Shown piece by piece: positions 1-6,369 of a stretch of DNA of 14,655 nt; within the stretch, counting starts at the first letter, position 1; every line of letters begins with the position of its first letter. The DNA is from JAYRWN01 sp041917975 (GTDB lineage Bacteria > Bacteroidota > Bacteroidia > Chitinophagales > Saprospiraceae): NCBI GenBank assembly GCA_041917975.1, contig JAYRWN010000071.1:1-14655 (forward strand), in the 5' to 3' direction. A program made the position numbers and the translations under genes. The notes under the pieces were generated by a model. The model was not told where the DNA came from. It ran no database searches and worked only from the letters and a program-made list of their open reading frames with translations.

Positions 1-1
1 A

Positions 2-142
2 CGGTTAATCATTTTTATTAATCGTTTGTGTGTTCCGGCTGAAAATCTGCTTAAAAAAGAAGGTTTTAATTTCACTCATCAATTGGAAAAAAATTATCCG
101 CCATACGAAAAACTCCCCTATACCATGTGGTTAAACCTCTAG
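2..142 (+). CDS. C-terminal end of an unrecognised protein (5' end outside the window)
   Basis: An open frame enters from the left edge and runs 46 codons to a TAG at 140-142, ending in the residues PYTMWLNL. The visible tail is mixed in charge (KKEG, EKNYPPYEK) with a short hydrophobic start (LIIFI), and shows no motif I recognise. The stop lies only 3 bases before the ATG of the dipeptide epimerase on the same strand, so the two are probably in one transcript. That spacing is the main support for this being a real gene end, since there is too little sequence for a family call. It could be an enzyme of dipeptide or murein metabolism given its neighbour, but this is only a guess. Confidence 0.55.
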   Translation, partial: RLIIFINRLCVPAENLLKKEGFNFTHQLEKNYPPYEKLPYTMWLNL

Positions 143-145
143 GCC

Positions 146-1258
146 ATGTCTGTAATAACCGGTATTGACTTTTACCGTTACAATCTTGCACTGCGTGAAC
201 CGTTTGTGATTTCATTGGAGACCATCAGTGAAGCCGCCAATCTATTGGTTTGTATTCATACATCTTCTGGGTTAACCGGATGGGGGGAGTGCAGTCCGTT
301 CGCGAGCATCAATGGGGAGGTGCAGATCAGCCAGTTTGCTTTAGCTCCTTGGTTGGGCAAAATGTGGTTAGGACAGTCCATTCATCCGGTAGAAGAACGT
401 ATCCAGGCACTGGATTCCGCCATCCTGGGCAACCAGAATCTTAAAAGCGCTTTCGATATGGCGCTGTATGATCTCTTGGCCCAGGAACAAGAATTACCCT
501 TGTATAAATATTTACTTGGAACACCCCGTGAGGTCACTACCGATATGACTATCGGTTTAAGATCCGTCCAGGAAACAGTCAGTGAAGCAGAACGTCTGGT
601 CGGTGCCGGGTTCAATGCTCTCAAATTAAAACTCGGCACATCCGTAGCCGATGATGTGCAGCGTCTTACCGCTACCCGCCAAGCTATTGGCCCCCAGATT
701 GCATTACGGGCCGATGCTAATCAGGGCTGGAGCAGGGATCAAGCCCTGGAGGTGCTGGAAGCTGCGTATGAAGTATCCTTGGATCATTGTGAAGAGCCCC
801 TACCCAAATGGGATCTGGGTGGACAAGCCTGGCTGACCGCATTGAGCCCAGTGCCCATCATGGCCGATGAGTCGCTCCATCAGGTCACCGATGCTTTTCG
901 TTTAATCGACTATCAGGCCTGTCACCGCTTTAATCTGAAATTAGGCAAATCGGGAGGTTTATGGCAAGCCCGTCGCATTATGCATCTGGCGCAGAAGCAC
1001 AACATTCCTTGCCAGGTCGGGTGTTTTATCGAAAGCAGATTGGCTACCACAGCCCTGTTGCATTTTGTATACGCTCAGCCGGATATCGTTTTGTTTGACA
1101 TGGATTCACCATTGTTGTTGCATGATGATCCGGTCCTGGGCGGTATGCGCTATACTGATGGTGGATTCATACGTTTGTGGGATGATAGCGCAGTAGGCCT
1201 GGGTGCGGTTCCGGATCCGGTTTTTTTGAAAAAACTGGAAAAAATTAGCCTCCGTTAA
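146..1258 (+). CDS. Dipeptide epimerase (enolase superfamily, MLE subgroup)
   Basis: Cytoplasmic enzyme predicted to invert the alpha-carbon of the second residue of a dipeptide, as L-Ala-D/L-Glu epimerases do in murein peptide recycling. The 370-residue length is normal for the family. The N-terminal capping domain is about residues 1-125 and the barrel follows. Visible active-site elements are the KLKLG motif with K160/K162, metal ligands D190 (RADANQGW), E216 (CEEPLP) and D241 (MADES), the second catalytic lysine K268 (NLKLGKSGG), and the FDMDSP motif (D318, D320). A D-x-D at that place is typical of dipeptide epimerases, where it binds the dipeptide amino group. Oddity: the substrate loop after PF (residues 19-20) reads VISLETISEA, with Glu25 where, from memory of the B. 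subtilis enzyme, Arg24 contacts the substrate glutamate. Specificity may therefore not be Ala-Glu. ATG start, 3 bases after the preceding stop. Confidence 0.9.
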   Translation: MSVITGIDFYRYNLALREPFVISLETISEAANLLVCIHTSSGLTGWGECSPFASINGEVQISQFALAPWLGKMWLGQSIHPVEERIQALDSAILGNQNLKSAFDMALYDLLAQEQELPLYKYLLGTPREVTTDMTIGLRSVQETVSEAERLVGAGFNALKLKLGTSVADDVQRLTATRQAIGPQIALRADANQGWSRDQALEVLEAAYEVSLDHCEEPLPKWDLGGQAWLTALSPVPIMADESLHQVTDAFRLIDYQACHRFNLKLGKSGGLWQARRIMHLAQKHNIPCQVGCFIESRLATTALLHFVYAQPDIVLFDMDSPLLLHDDPVLGGMRYTDGGFIRLWDDSAVGLGAVPDPVFLKKLEKISLR

Positions 1259-1295
1259 AAAAAGTCCTGAAAAAACTCCCGGTCAGTGAAATGAC

Positions 1296-1303
1296 TATCT
1301 TTG
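1296..1303 (+). promoter_or_regulatory. Candidate Bacteroidota -7 promoter element for the two-component operon
   Basis: TATCTTTG is an exact match to the phylum's TAnnTTTG -7 element. It lies in the 76-base gap before the response regulator gene and would place a transcript start around 1308-1311, leaving a leader of roughly 25 bases before the ATG at 1335. I see no TTG/TTTG at the -33 distance, so the call rests on the -7 match and its position. Confidence 0.35.
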
Positions 1304-1334
1304 GTCAGCTGCTTAAAAAACAGATTTTATCAGG

Positions 1335-2696
1335 ATGACTCTTAAAAACGCTTCCATTTTAATCGTTGATGATGACCCGGATGTATTGACTGCAGTGAAG
1401 ATATTACTTCGTCATCAGGTTAAAGAGGTAGTGACTGAGCGCTTTCCTGAAAACCTGCGCGAACTCCTGCCTAAGTCCAATTTTGATTTGATTCTGATGG
1501 ACATGAATTTCAAAGCTTCGGTGAATACCGGCAATGAAGGTTTATTTTGGTTACGAAATATCCGCGAATGGAGTCCTCGGGCGGCGGTGATCATGATAAC
1601 TGCATACGGGGATATTGAACTGGCGGTAAAAAGTATGAAAGAAGGTGCCCGGGATTTTATCATCAAACCCTGGCATAATCACAAATTGCTACAAATTATT
1701 AAAGAAGTTATTGAAAATAAACCACAGCAGGAAAAAGAGACCTCCGAGTTAAAGCAGAATGAACTTGCTTCCGGTTTATTAGGCCAGTCCGAGTCTATGC
1801 AGGATCTTTTTATGATCTTACGTAAAGTGGCTCCTACCGATGCTAATATTTTGCTGACCGGTGAAAACGGGACAGGAAAAGACCTTGTAGCACAGGCATT
1901 ACACCATTATTCATTGCGCAAGACTAAACCGTTTGTAAAAGTAGATTTGGGCGCCATAAGTCCCGGATTGTTTGAAAGCGAGCTGTTCGGTCATAAAAAA
2001 GGAGCGTTTACCGATGCTCACCAAGATCGGGTAGGGTACTTTGAATCTGCTCATCAGGGTACTATTTTCCTGGATGAAATAACTAATACACCTCTATCCG
2101 GGCAGGCCAAGTTGTTGACCGTCTTACAGAATAAACAACTCATGAAGGTAGGGACTTCACATCCGGTGGATGTGGATGTACGGGTTATCGCCGCGACTAA
2201 CGTTTATTTGCCGGATATGATCGAAAAAAACCTGTTTCGTAAAGACCTTTATTATCGCATCAATACCGTGGAGCTCAATCTCCCCCCCTTGCGCGAACGG
2301 ACAGATGATATTCCTTTGCTGGCCGGGCATTTTTTAGAAAAATATGCAACTAAATATTTCAAACAAATTCATCATTTTGATGAGAAAGCATTGGAAAAAC
2401 TAAAGGCTTATTCGTTTCCGGGAAATGTTCGCGAGCTTCAATACACCATAGAACGTGCAGTTATCATGAGCGATGGAGAATATGTGGAAGCGAGCGACAT
2501 TATCTTTAATCAGGAACAACCGCGACCTGGTGTGACACCGTCTACATCTTCTGTAGTAACTAACCTGGGTGAAATGGAAAAACAAACCATTCTTAAGGTC
2601 ATCGAAAAGCACCATGGGAACATTACTCAGGCAGCTAAAGAACTGGGCCTAACCCGTACGGCGCTGTATCGTCGCCTGCATAAATACGACTTATGA
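1335..2696 (+). CDS. NtrC-family sigma-54-dependent response regulator
   Basis: Three-domain transcription activator of 453 residues. The receiver domain (about 5-125) has the acidic pocket D12-D14, phospho-acceptor D56 in LILMDM, T89 and K111. The AAA+ sigma-54 interaction domain (about 148-385) has Walker A GENGTGKD at 176-183, the sigma-54 contact loop GAFTDA at 223-228, Walker B IFLDE at 244-248, FRKDLYYRIN at 301-310 and FPGNVREL at 361-368. A Fis-type helix-turn-helix ends the protein (about 412-453, ending LTRTALYRRLHKYDL). GAFTDA instead of GAFTGA is common in Bacteroidota regulators and is not a defect. It should be phosphorylated by the histidine kinase encoded next, whose ATG overlaps its stop codon. 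The target promoters are unknown; no convincing -24/-12 site was found between genes here. Confidence 0.95.
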   Translation: MTLKNASILIVDDDPDVLTAVKILLRHQVKEVVTERFPENLRELLPKSNFDLILMDMNFKASVNTGNEGLFWLRNIREWSPRAAVIMITAYGDIELAVKSMKEGARDFIIKPWHNHKLLQIIKEVIENKPQQEKETSELKQNELASGLLGQSESMQDLFMILRKVAPTDANILLTGENGTGKDLVAQALHHYSLRKTKPFVKVDLGAISPGLFESELFGHKKGAFTDAHQDRVGYFESAHQGTIFLDEITNTPLSGQAKLLTVLQNKQLMKVGTSHPVDVDVRVIAATNVYLPDMIEKNLFRKDLYYRINTVELNLPPLRERTDDIPLLAGHFLEKYATKYFKQIHHFDEKALEKLKAYSFPGNVRELQYTIERAVIMSDGEYVEASDIIFNQEQPRPGVTPSTSSVVTNLGEMEKQTILKVIEKHHGNITQAAKELGLTRTALYRRLHKYDL

Positions 2697-4024
2697 CGAT
2701 GTGGGATTGGCGCATTGGGTGGAGGATACTCTTCTTGTTGGGGACATTGACCTTGATTGCTTATTTGGCAGTAAAAGCTTCCTGGCTTTATCTGTTATTG
2801 GTCATTCCGGTAGTGTTGTATCAATTGTATGACCATTATGCTTATTATCACAAAGCACTGGAAGAGCTGGACCAGTATGTGGAAGCTGTGCGCTATCGGG
2901 ACTTTACCCGCCAATTTGATGAAAAACACGCACCAGTAGATTTGCGCTCTTTTCGTAAAGGATTCAATCAGATCAATACCACATTTAAACAATTGGCCCG
3001 GGAAAGGGAGACCCAATGGCAGTACCTGCAAAAAATCATGGAAATGATCAACACGGGCATCCTCTCCTATGCGGTCACCAGTGGTGATGTGGTATGGTTC
3101 AATGAAGCCGCCAAACACCTCTTACAGATACCTTATTTAAAAAACATTCACCTGCTCCAAAAACGGGATAGTCAATTGTATCAGGACATTACTACAGCCA
3201 AACCGGGGCAATCAAAAATGATCCAGGTGCAACAAGAGCCGCACAAGTTAAATTATTTATTAAGTACCTCCATCATCCAGGTCGGGGATGAAAAATTACA
3301 CCTGGTCGTCCTGCAGAACATCCATGGCGCTACAGAGGAGACGGAATCCAGAGCTTGGCAAAAGTTACTCAATGTCATGACCCATGAAATCATGAATTCC
3401 ATTGCCCCCATCACTTCTCTGGCTGATACATTAAAGAGGCAATTGCATGAAGCTAAAATATCCCCCCAGTTTAACCAGGAAGATTTGGAAACCGGGATGG
3501 ACATCATCAAACGGCGCAGTGAAGGATTATTGCGCTTTGCCGAGACCTACCGCAACCTCAATAAGATCGCCCAGCCTAACCTGCAAAAATTTTATGTGCG
3601 CAACCTGCTGGATAATGTCGTGTTATTGATGAGCCCAAGTTTGCAACATAAGCACATTCAATTGTCCGTGCAATTGGCAAATCCGGATTACCAATTGGAT
3701 GCTGACAGCAATCTGCTGGAACAGGTATTGATCAACCTGATTCTCAATGCAAAAGAAGCTTTAGCGGGACGGGAAAATCCGGAAATAAAACTGATCGCAT
3801 CTACCAACAATGAACAGAAAATCCAACTAAAAATTGCTGACAATGGCATAGGCATAGAAGCCGAAATTATTGATAATATTTTTGTGCCGTTTTTCACCAC
3901 CCGTAAATCCGGATCCGGTATTGGCCTTAGTTTATGCAAACAAATTATGGCCCTGCACAAAGGGAATATTCAGGTTCATTCCACGGTGGGCAAAGGCACG
4001 GTCTTTACCCTGACTTTTCCCTGA
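2693..4024 (+). CDS. Membrane sensor histidine kinase, partner of the preceding regulator
   Basis: A 443-residue sensor kinase. Two closely spaced hydrophobic segments at about 10-27 and 30-45 form an N-terminal hairpin with almost no periplasmic loop, so it probably senses a membrane or cytoplasmic signal. A linker (about 50-110) and a PAS-like region (about 111-207, with VVWFNEAAKHLL) follow. The H-box has His231 in VMTHEIMNSIAPI. The ATPase domain has an N-box with N352 (LINLILNAKEAL), the G1 box DNGIGI at 383-388 and the G2 box GSGIGL at 407-412. All catalytic boxes look intact. The architecture resembles NtrY/AtoS-type kinases that pair with sigma-54 regulators. Start and stop overlap the regulator gene as ATGA, implying translational coupling and 1:1 partners. 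A second in-frame ATG lies at 2699. Its stop directly abuts the stop of the convergent lytic transglycosylase gene. Confidence 0.95.
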   Translation: MTMWDWRIGWRILFLLGTLTLIAYLAVKASWLYLLLVIPVVLYQLYDHYAYYHKALEELDQYVEAVRYRDFTRQFDEKHAPVDLRSFRKGFNQINTTFKQLARERETQWQYLQKIMEMINTGILSYAVTSGDVVWFNEAAKHLLQIPYLKNIHLLQKRDSQLYQDITTAKPGQSKMIQVQQEPHKLNYLLSTSIIQVGDEKLHLVVLQNIHGATEETESRAWQKLLNVMTHEIMNSIAPITSLADTLKRQLHEAKISPQFNQEDLETGMDIIKRRSEGLLRFAETYRNLNKIAQPNLQKFYVRNLLDNVVLLMSPSLQHKHIQLSVQLANPDYQLDADSNLLEQVLINLILNAKEALAGRENPEIKLIASTNNEQKIQLKIADNGIGIEAEIIDNIFVPFFTTRKSGSGIGLSLCKQIMALHKGNIQVHSTVGKGTVFTLTFP

Positions 4025-4933
4025 TCAGGCCGGCACCTTGATGTAATACGTTTTTTTCTCGGTATTGGTTAACTTACTGGTTAATAACCACGGATTGTAA
4101 ACTTTGAGGATGCGGTAAGAGGTGCCGTGCTGGCGGGCAAAATCAGCCAGACTAGGCAAGGCGGTTTTAACCTCGATGAGTTTAAAATTATCTAAAGGAC
4201 GGTATTGTTCTTCCGGTTTGATCTGAAAGCCGTAGGCATAAGGATTGGACATGATTTCTTTCATGGCCAGAATACGAAATACATAGCGGGACGTTTCTTC
4301 CACCAGGTTCAGATCAAAATACGACTCCCCGCGCTGATTTTCCAATTCGTTGCGGATGCGCGTATCGCCGGCATTATACGCTGCTGCTGCTTCCGTCCAT
4401 GAACCATGTCTGCGTTTACTTTCTTTCAGGTATTTACAGGCCACCAGGGTTGACTTTTCCAGATGGTAACGTTCGTCCACCTCATTGTTGATTTCCAGAC
4501 CATAATATTGCCCGATGCTTTTCATGATTTGCCATACGCCCTTTGCACCCACGGGAGAGGTAGCATTGCGCAAATTACTTTCAGCCACGGCCAGATATTT
4601 AAAATCATCTGGAATACCTTGTTCAGTGAGGATTTTTTCAATGAGCGGAAAATGTCTCCCGGCCGCTTTGAGGTTTAACAAAGTGGTGGAGTGTAAATAG
4701 GTATTCACCAGCAGTTCGCGTTCGAAACGTTCGAACACATCGAAGTTTTCCAGATTTATTTTTTCTCCGGCAAAATTAAGCTCCTGAGGAATAGGGATCG
4801 CTTTTACTATTTGCGGTATCTTAGGTTCTAAGCCGGTCATCATCGGTTGGGCAGTCTTATCCCCGGAAGAGGTGAATAATAACAAAGACAAGAACGCGGC
4901 CACCATGATGGAATAAACACCAAATAACTTCAT
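4025..4933 (-). CDS. Lytic transglycosylase (SLT/MltD-like) with C-terminal LysM-like region
   Basis: Exported murein hydrolase predicted to cleave the MurNAc-GlcNAc bond with formation of 1,6-anhydro-MurNAc. An N-terminal hydrophobic segment (about 6-22, ending LLLFTSSGD) acts as signal peptide or anchor; there is no clear lipobox cysteine. The SLT domain (about 90-225) carries the catalytic Glu118 in AVAESNLRN, then SPVGAKGVWQIM (126-137), AYNAGDTRI (185-193) and SRYVFRILA (215-223), all in family order. The final 45 residues (about 256-300, SLADFARQHGTSYRILKVYN onward) look like a divergent LysM peptidoglycan-binding motif. The 302-residue length is moderate, with a single LysM instead of the two or more of E. 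coli MltD. It lies downstream of DUF2480 on the same strand but is separated by 213 bases with a likely terminator, so it probably has its own promoter. Confidence 0.92.
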   Translation of the reverse strand: MKLFGVYSIMVAAFLSLLLFTSSGDKTAQPMMTGLEPKIPQIVKAIPIPQELNFAGEKINLENFDVFERFERELLVNTYLHSTTLLNLKAAGRHFPLIEKILTEQGIPDDFKYLAVAESNLRNATSPVGAKGVWQIMKSIGQYYGLEINNEVDERYHLEKSTLVACKYLKESKRRHGSWTEAAAAYNAGDTRIRNELENQRGESYFDLNLVEETSRYVFRILAMKEIMSNPYAYGFQIKPEEQYRPLDNFKLIEVKTALPSLADFARQHGTSYRILKVYNPWLLTSKLTNTEKKTYYIKVPA

Positions 4934-4977
4934 AACTACGTGAAATTTTTAAAAATTAACAATCAGTAATTATACCC

Positions 4978-5006
4978 TTAAGCTACAAAAAAAATCAGGT
5001 CCCAAA
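4978..5006 (-). promoter_or_regulatory. Weak candidate promoter for the lytic transglycosylase gene
   Basis: On the minus strand TTTG (5006-5003) is followed after 17 bases by TAGCTTAA (4985-4978), which keeps TAnnTT of the Bacteroidota -7 element but lacks the final TG. The predicted leader to the ATG at 4933 would be about 40 bases and includes a perfect 14-base A/T palindrome at 4944-4957. The element is imperfect and the spacing is shorter than usual, so this is a tentative call. Confidence 0.2.
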
Positions 5007-5084
5007 GTCGTCGCATACGCATCGAAATAAACGATGCCGTATTCAGGTTGGCAAAACGGAGCGATAAATATAGAATAAAACTAT

Positions 5085-5109
5085 AAAAAAGAGGTGTTAA
5101 ATAACCACC
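5085..5109 (-). terminator. Probable intrinsic terminator after the scpB-DUF2480 operon
   Basis: Read on the minus strand, GGTGGTTATTTAACACC (5109-5093) folds into a 6-pair stem (GGTG/CACC plus TT/AA) with one bulged G and a 4-base loop, and is followed at once by TCTTTTTT. It starts 37 bases beyond the DUF2480 stop codon. The stem is short, but the T-run directly behind it is typical of intrinsic termination. Confidence 0.45.
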
Positions 5110-5146
5110 GTATCCCTAAAATTTAATGGTAAGCAGGTATACAGGA

Positions 5147-5659
5147 CTACCCTTTGCGCTTAAAAACTGGTACGGTAGAGCATGGTTCGCCATACATTAT
5201 GCTCAGTGCGATGGGGGTGAGCTTAAGGGTAAGATAGGCATAGGCCGCCGGAGGCACCGGTTTTTGACTGCACCCTTTGATGACCAGGCGTTGCAGGTGA
5301 TAGGGGCTCACATCCAGATGGTCAATGATACGGCGATAGGCATGGCGCAGGTACTCGGCTTCATCGCCAATAAATATATCCTTAACAAAGGGTTGGGCAT
5401 ATTGGGTGACCAGCATATAGGCCCAAACGGGGATAATCGCGTCGGCGGAACAATAAATCAATAACAGTTTATCCTGGTATTGATGCCAGTCGAGTTCCGC
5501 CAGGGCGGTTCTGAAATCCTTTTCTTTTAAGATTAAACCCCGGAATAAATAGTTTTTAATATCAAATAAAGCTAATGGCTGATCAGGATAATAGTCTTCC
5601 AGGTTGATGGTGATCAGGCCGCTGTTGGCGACCCGGTTTATTAATAATTCTTCACTCAT
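5147..5659 (-). CDS. DUF2480 family protein
   Basis: Small soluble protein of 170 residues with no signal peptide or membrane segment, of unknown function. I recognise it as DUF2480 from its hallmark stretches: RVANSGLITINLEDYYP (9-25), LFDIKNYLFRGLILKEKDFR (31-50), YCSADAIIPVWAYM (69-82), IKGCSQKPVP (127-136) and GEPCSTVPVFK (157-167). It contains exactly three cysteines, C70, C130 and C160, each followed by Ser and each inside one of these stretches, which suggests a functional site such as metal binding or redox chemistry (inference). Its ATG overlaps the scpB stop as ATGA, so it is translated with the chromosome-condensation subunit. A likely terminator lies just downstream. The family is, as far as I know, restricted to Bacteroidota. 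No reaction can be assigned. Confidence 0.88.
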   Translation of the reverse strand: MSEELLINRVANSGLITINLEDYYPDQPLALFDIKNYLFRGLILKEKDFRTALAELDWHQYQDKLLLIYCSADAIIPVWAYMLVTQYAQPFVKDIFIGDEAEYLRHAYRRIIDHLDVSPYHLQRLVIKGCSQKPVPPAAYAYLTLKLTPIALSIMYGEPCSTVPVFKRKG

Positions 5660-6255
5660 GAGTTTTCCGGTTCAGGGATTGGGGCTGATTCTTCCACTGG
5701 GGCTGCTTCGCCGATTTCCTGGTCTGCATGTTCAAAATCCCGCAATTGAGGTAGATCGCGCATACTTTTAAGGCCAAAATATTCCATAAACTTTTTGCTC
5801 GTACCATATAACAGCGGGCGGCCCGGTGCTTCAGAACGCCCGATAATCTCAACAAGTTCTTTCTCTAAAAGTTTTTGAATGGCATAATCGCAGTTGACTC
5901 CTCTGATGCTCTCCAACTCTACTTTAGTCACCGGTTGTTTGTAGGCAATGATAGCCAGGGATTCTAAGGCTGCGGCGGATAGTTTTTTACGGTGCGTCAA
6001 TTTAAGGTAAGCGGCGATGGTGGAAAAAAAAGCGCCCTTAGATAAAAATTGCAGCCCGTCAGCCAGTTCTACGATTTCAATGGCAAAGTTATCGTGCTGG
6101 TATTTTTCTTTGATTTCCTGGACTTTGTCTTCGATATCTTTTAGGCTGAATTCCTGTTGGAAGGCCAACTCCAGGCAGCTGCGGATGTCCTTAATGTTGA
6201 TCGGCTGCGGTGTGGCAAAGATGAGGCTTTCGATGTGTAAGGCTAACTGGTCCAA
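5656..6255 (-). CDS. scpB: Segregation and condensation protein B (ScpB)
   Basis: Subunit of the SMC-ScpA-ScpB condensin complex, in which a ScpB dimer binds ScpA and holds the closed SMC ring during chromosome organisation and segregation. It has 199 residues with two winged-helix domains, about 1-85 and 90-165. The second carries the family signature: LSAAALESLAIIAYKQPVT (93-111), VELESIRGVN (113-122) and GRSEAPGRPLLYGTSKKFMEYFGL (138-161). An acidic, Pro/Glu-rich tail (about 175-199) is probably disordered. The start is a TTG; no ATG, GTG or other TTG lies in frame between it and an upstream TAA at 6349-6351, and MDQLALHIESLIFA fits the usual ScpB N-terminus. scpA is not adjacent in this window. 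The gene is divergent from the CPBP protease and coupled to DUF2480 by a 4-base overlap. Confidence 0.95.
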   Translation of the reverse strand: MDQLALHIESLIFATPQPINIKDIRSCLELAFQQEFSLKDIEDKVQEIKEKYQHDNFAIEIVELADGLQFLSKGAFFSTIAAYLKLTHRKKLSAAALESLAIIAYKQPVTKVELESIRGVNCDYAIQKLLEKELVEIIGRSEAPGRPLLYGTSKKFMEYFGLKSMRDLPQLRDFEHADQEIGEAAPVEESAPIPEPENS

Positions 6256-6269
6256 AACAAAATTTTTAG

Positions 6270-6277
6270 CAAAGGTA
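6270..6277 (-). promoter_or_regulatory. Candidate Bacteroidota -7 promoter element for scpB
   Basis: On the minus strand TACCTTTG (6277-6270) matches TAnnTTTG exactly. Transcription would start near 6262-6265, leaving a leader of only about 7-10 bases before the TTG start at 6255. No clear -33 TTTG is seen. The position just upstream of the only available start codon supports it. Confidence 0.4.
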
Positions 6278-6349
6278 TAAAAATTCTTCTGGGGGCATGA
6301 TCGGCGCCCCTCTTGGCTGCACGCATTTTTAGCGGTAATAATTTTATCT

Positions 6350-6357
6350 TACATTTA
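6350..6357 (+). promoter_or_regulatory. Weak candidate -7 element for the CPBP-cdsA operon
   Basis: TACATTTA differs from TAnnTTTG only in its last base and lies 12 bases before the ATG at 6370, in the 114-base divergent gap with scpB. If used, the leader is very short for the 6370 start and somewhat longer for 6382. No good -33 element is seen. Confidence 0.2.
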
Positions 6358-6369
6358 CCCTCAATAGGA

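Noticed and set aside
1282..1295. GTCA-GTGAAA-TGAC hairpin after the epimerase as a terminator
   Set aside because: A 4-pair stem with no T-run behind it is too weak to call.
1281..1308. GGTCAG repeated at 1281 and 1303 (22 bases apart) as a possible operator
   Set aside because: A 6-base repeat occurs easily by chance, and there is no symmetry or third copy.
4944..4957. Perfect A/T palindrome AATTTTTAAAAATT before the transglycosylase start
   Set aside because: It is pure A/T in an A/T-rich leader, too weak to form a meaningful hairpin; noted only as part of the leader.
5048..5061. Sigma-54-like sequence TGGCAAAACGGAGC on the plus strand
   Set aside because: The GG-to-GC distance is one base short of the required spacing, and no plus-strand gene follows for over a kilobase.
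5126..5464. A 112-codon plus-strand frame across the DUF2480 gene
   Set aside because: It lies almost wholly antisense to a recognised family with intact motifs, and its product has no recognisable feature.
6313..6369. TTG start at 6313 for the CPBP protease
   Set aside because: The extra 19 residues add no domain, and two ATGs follow (6370, 6382) immediately before the first membrane helix.
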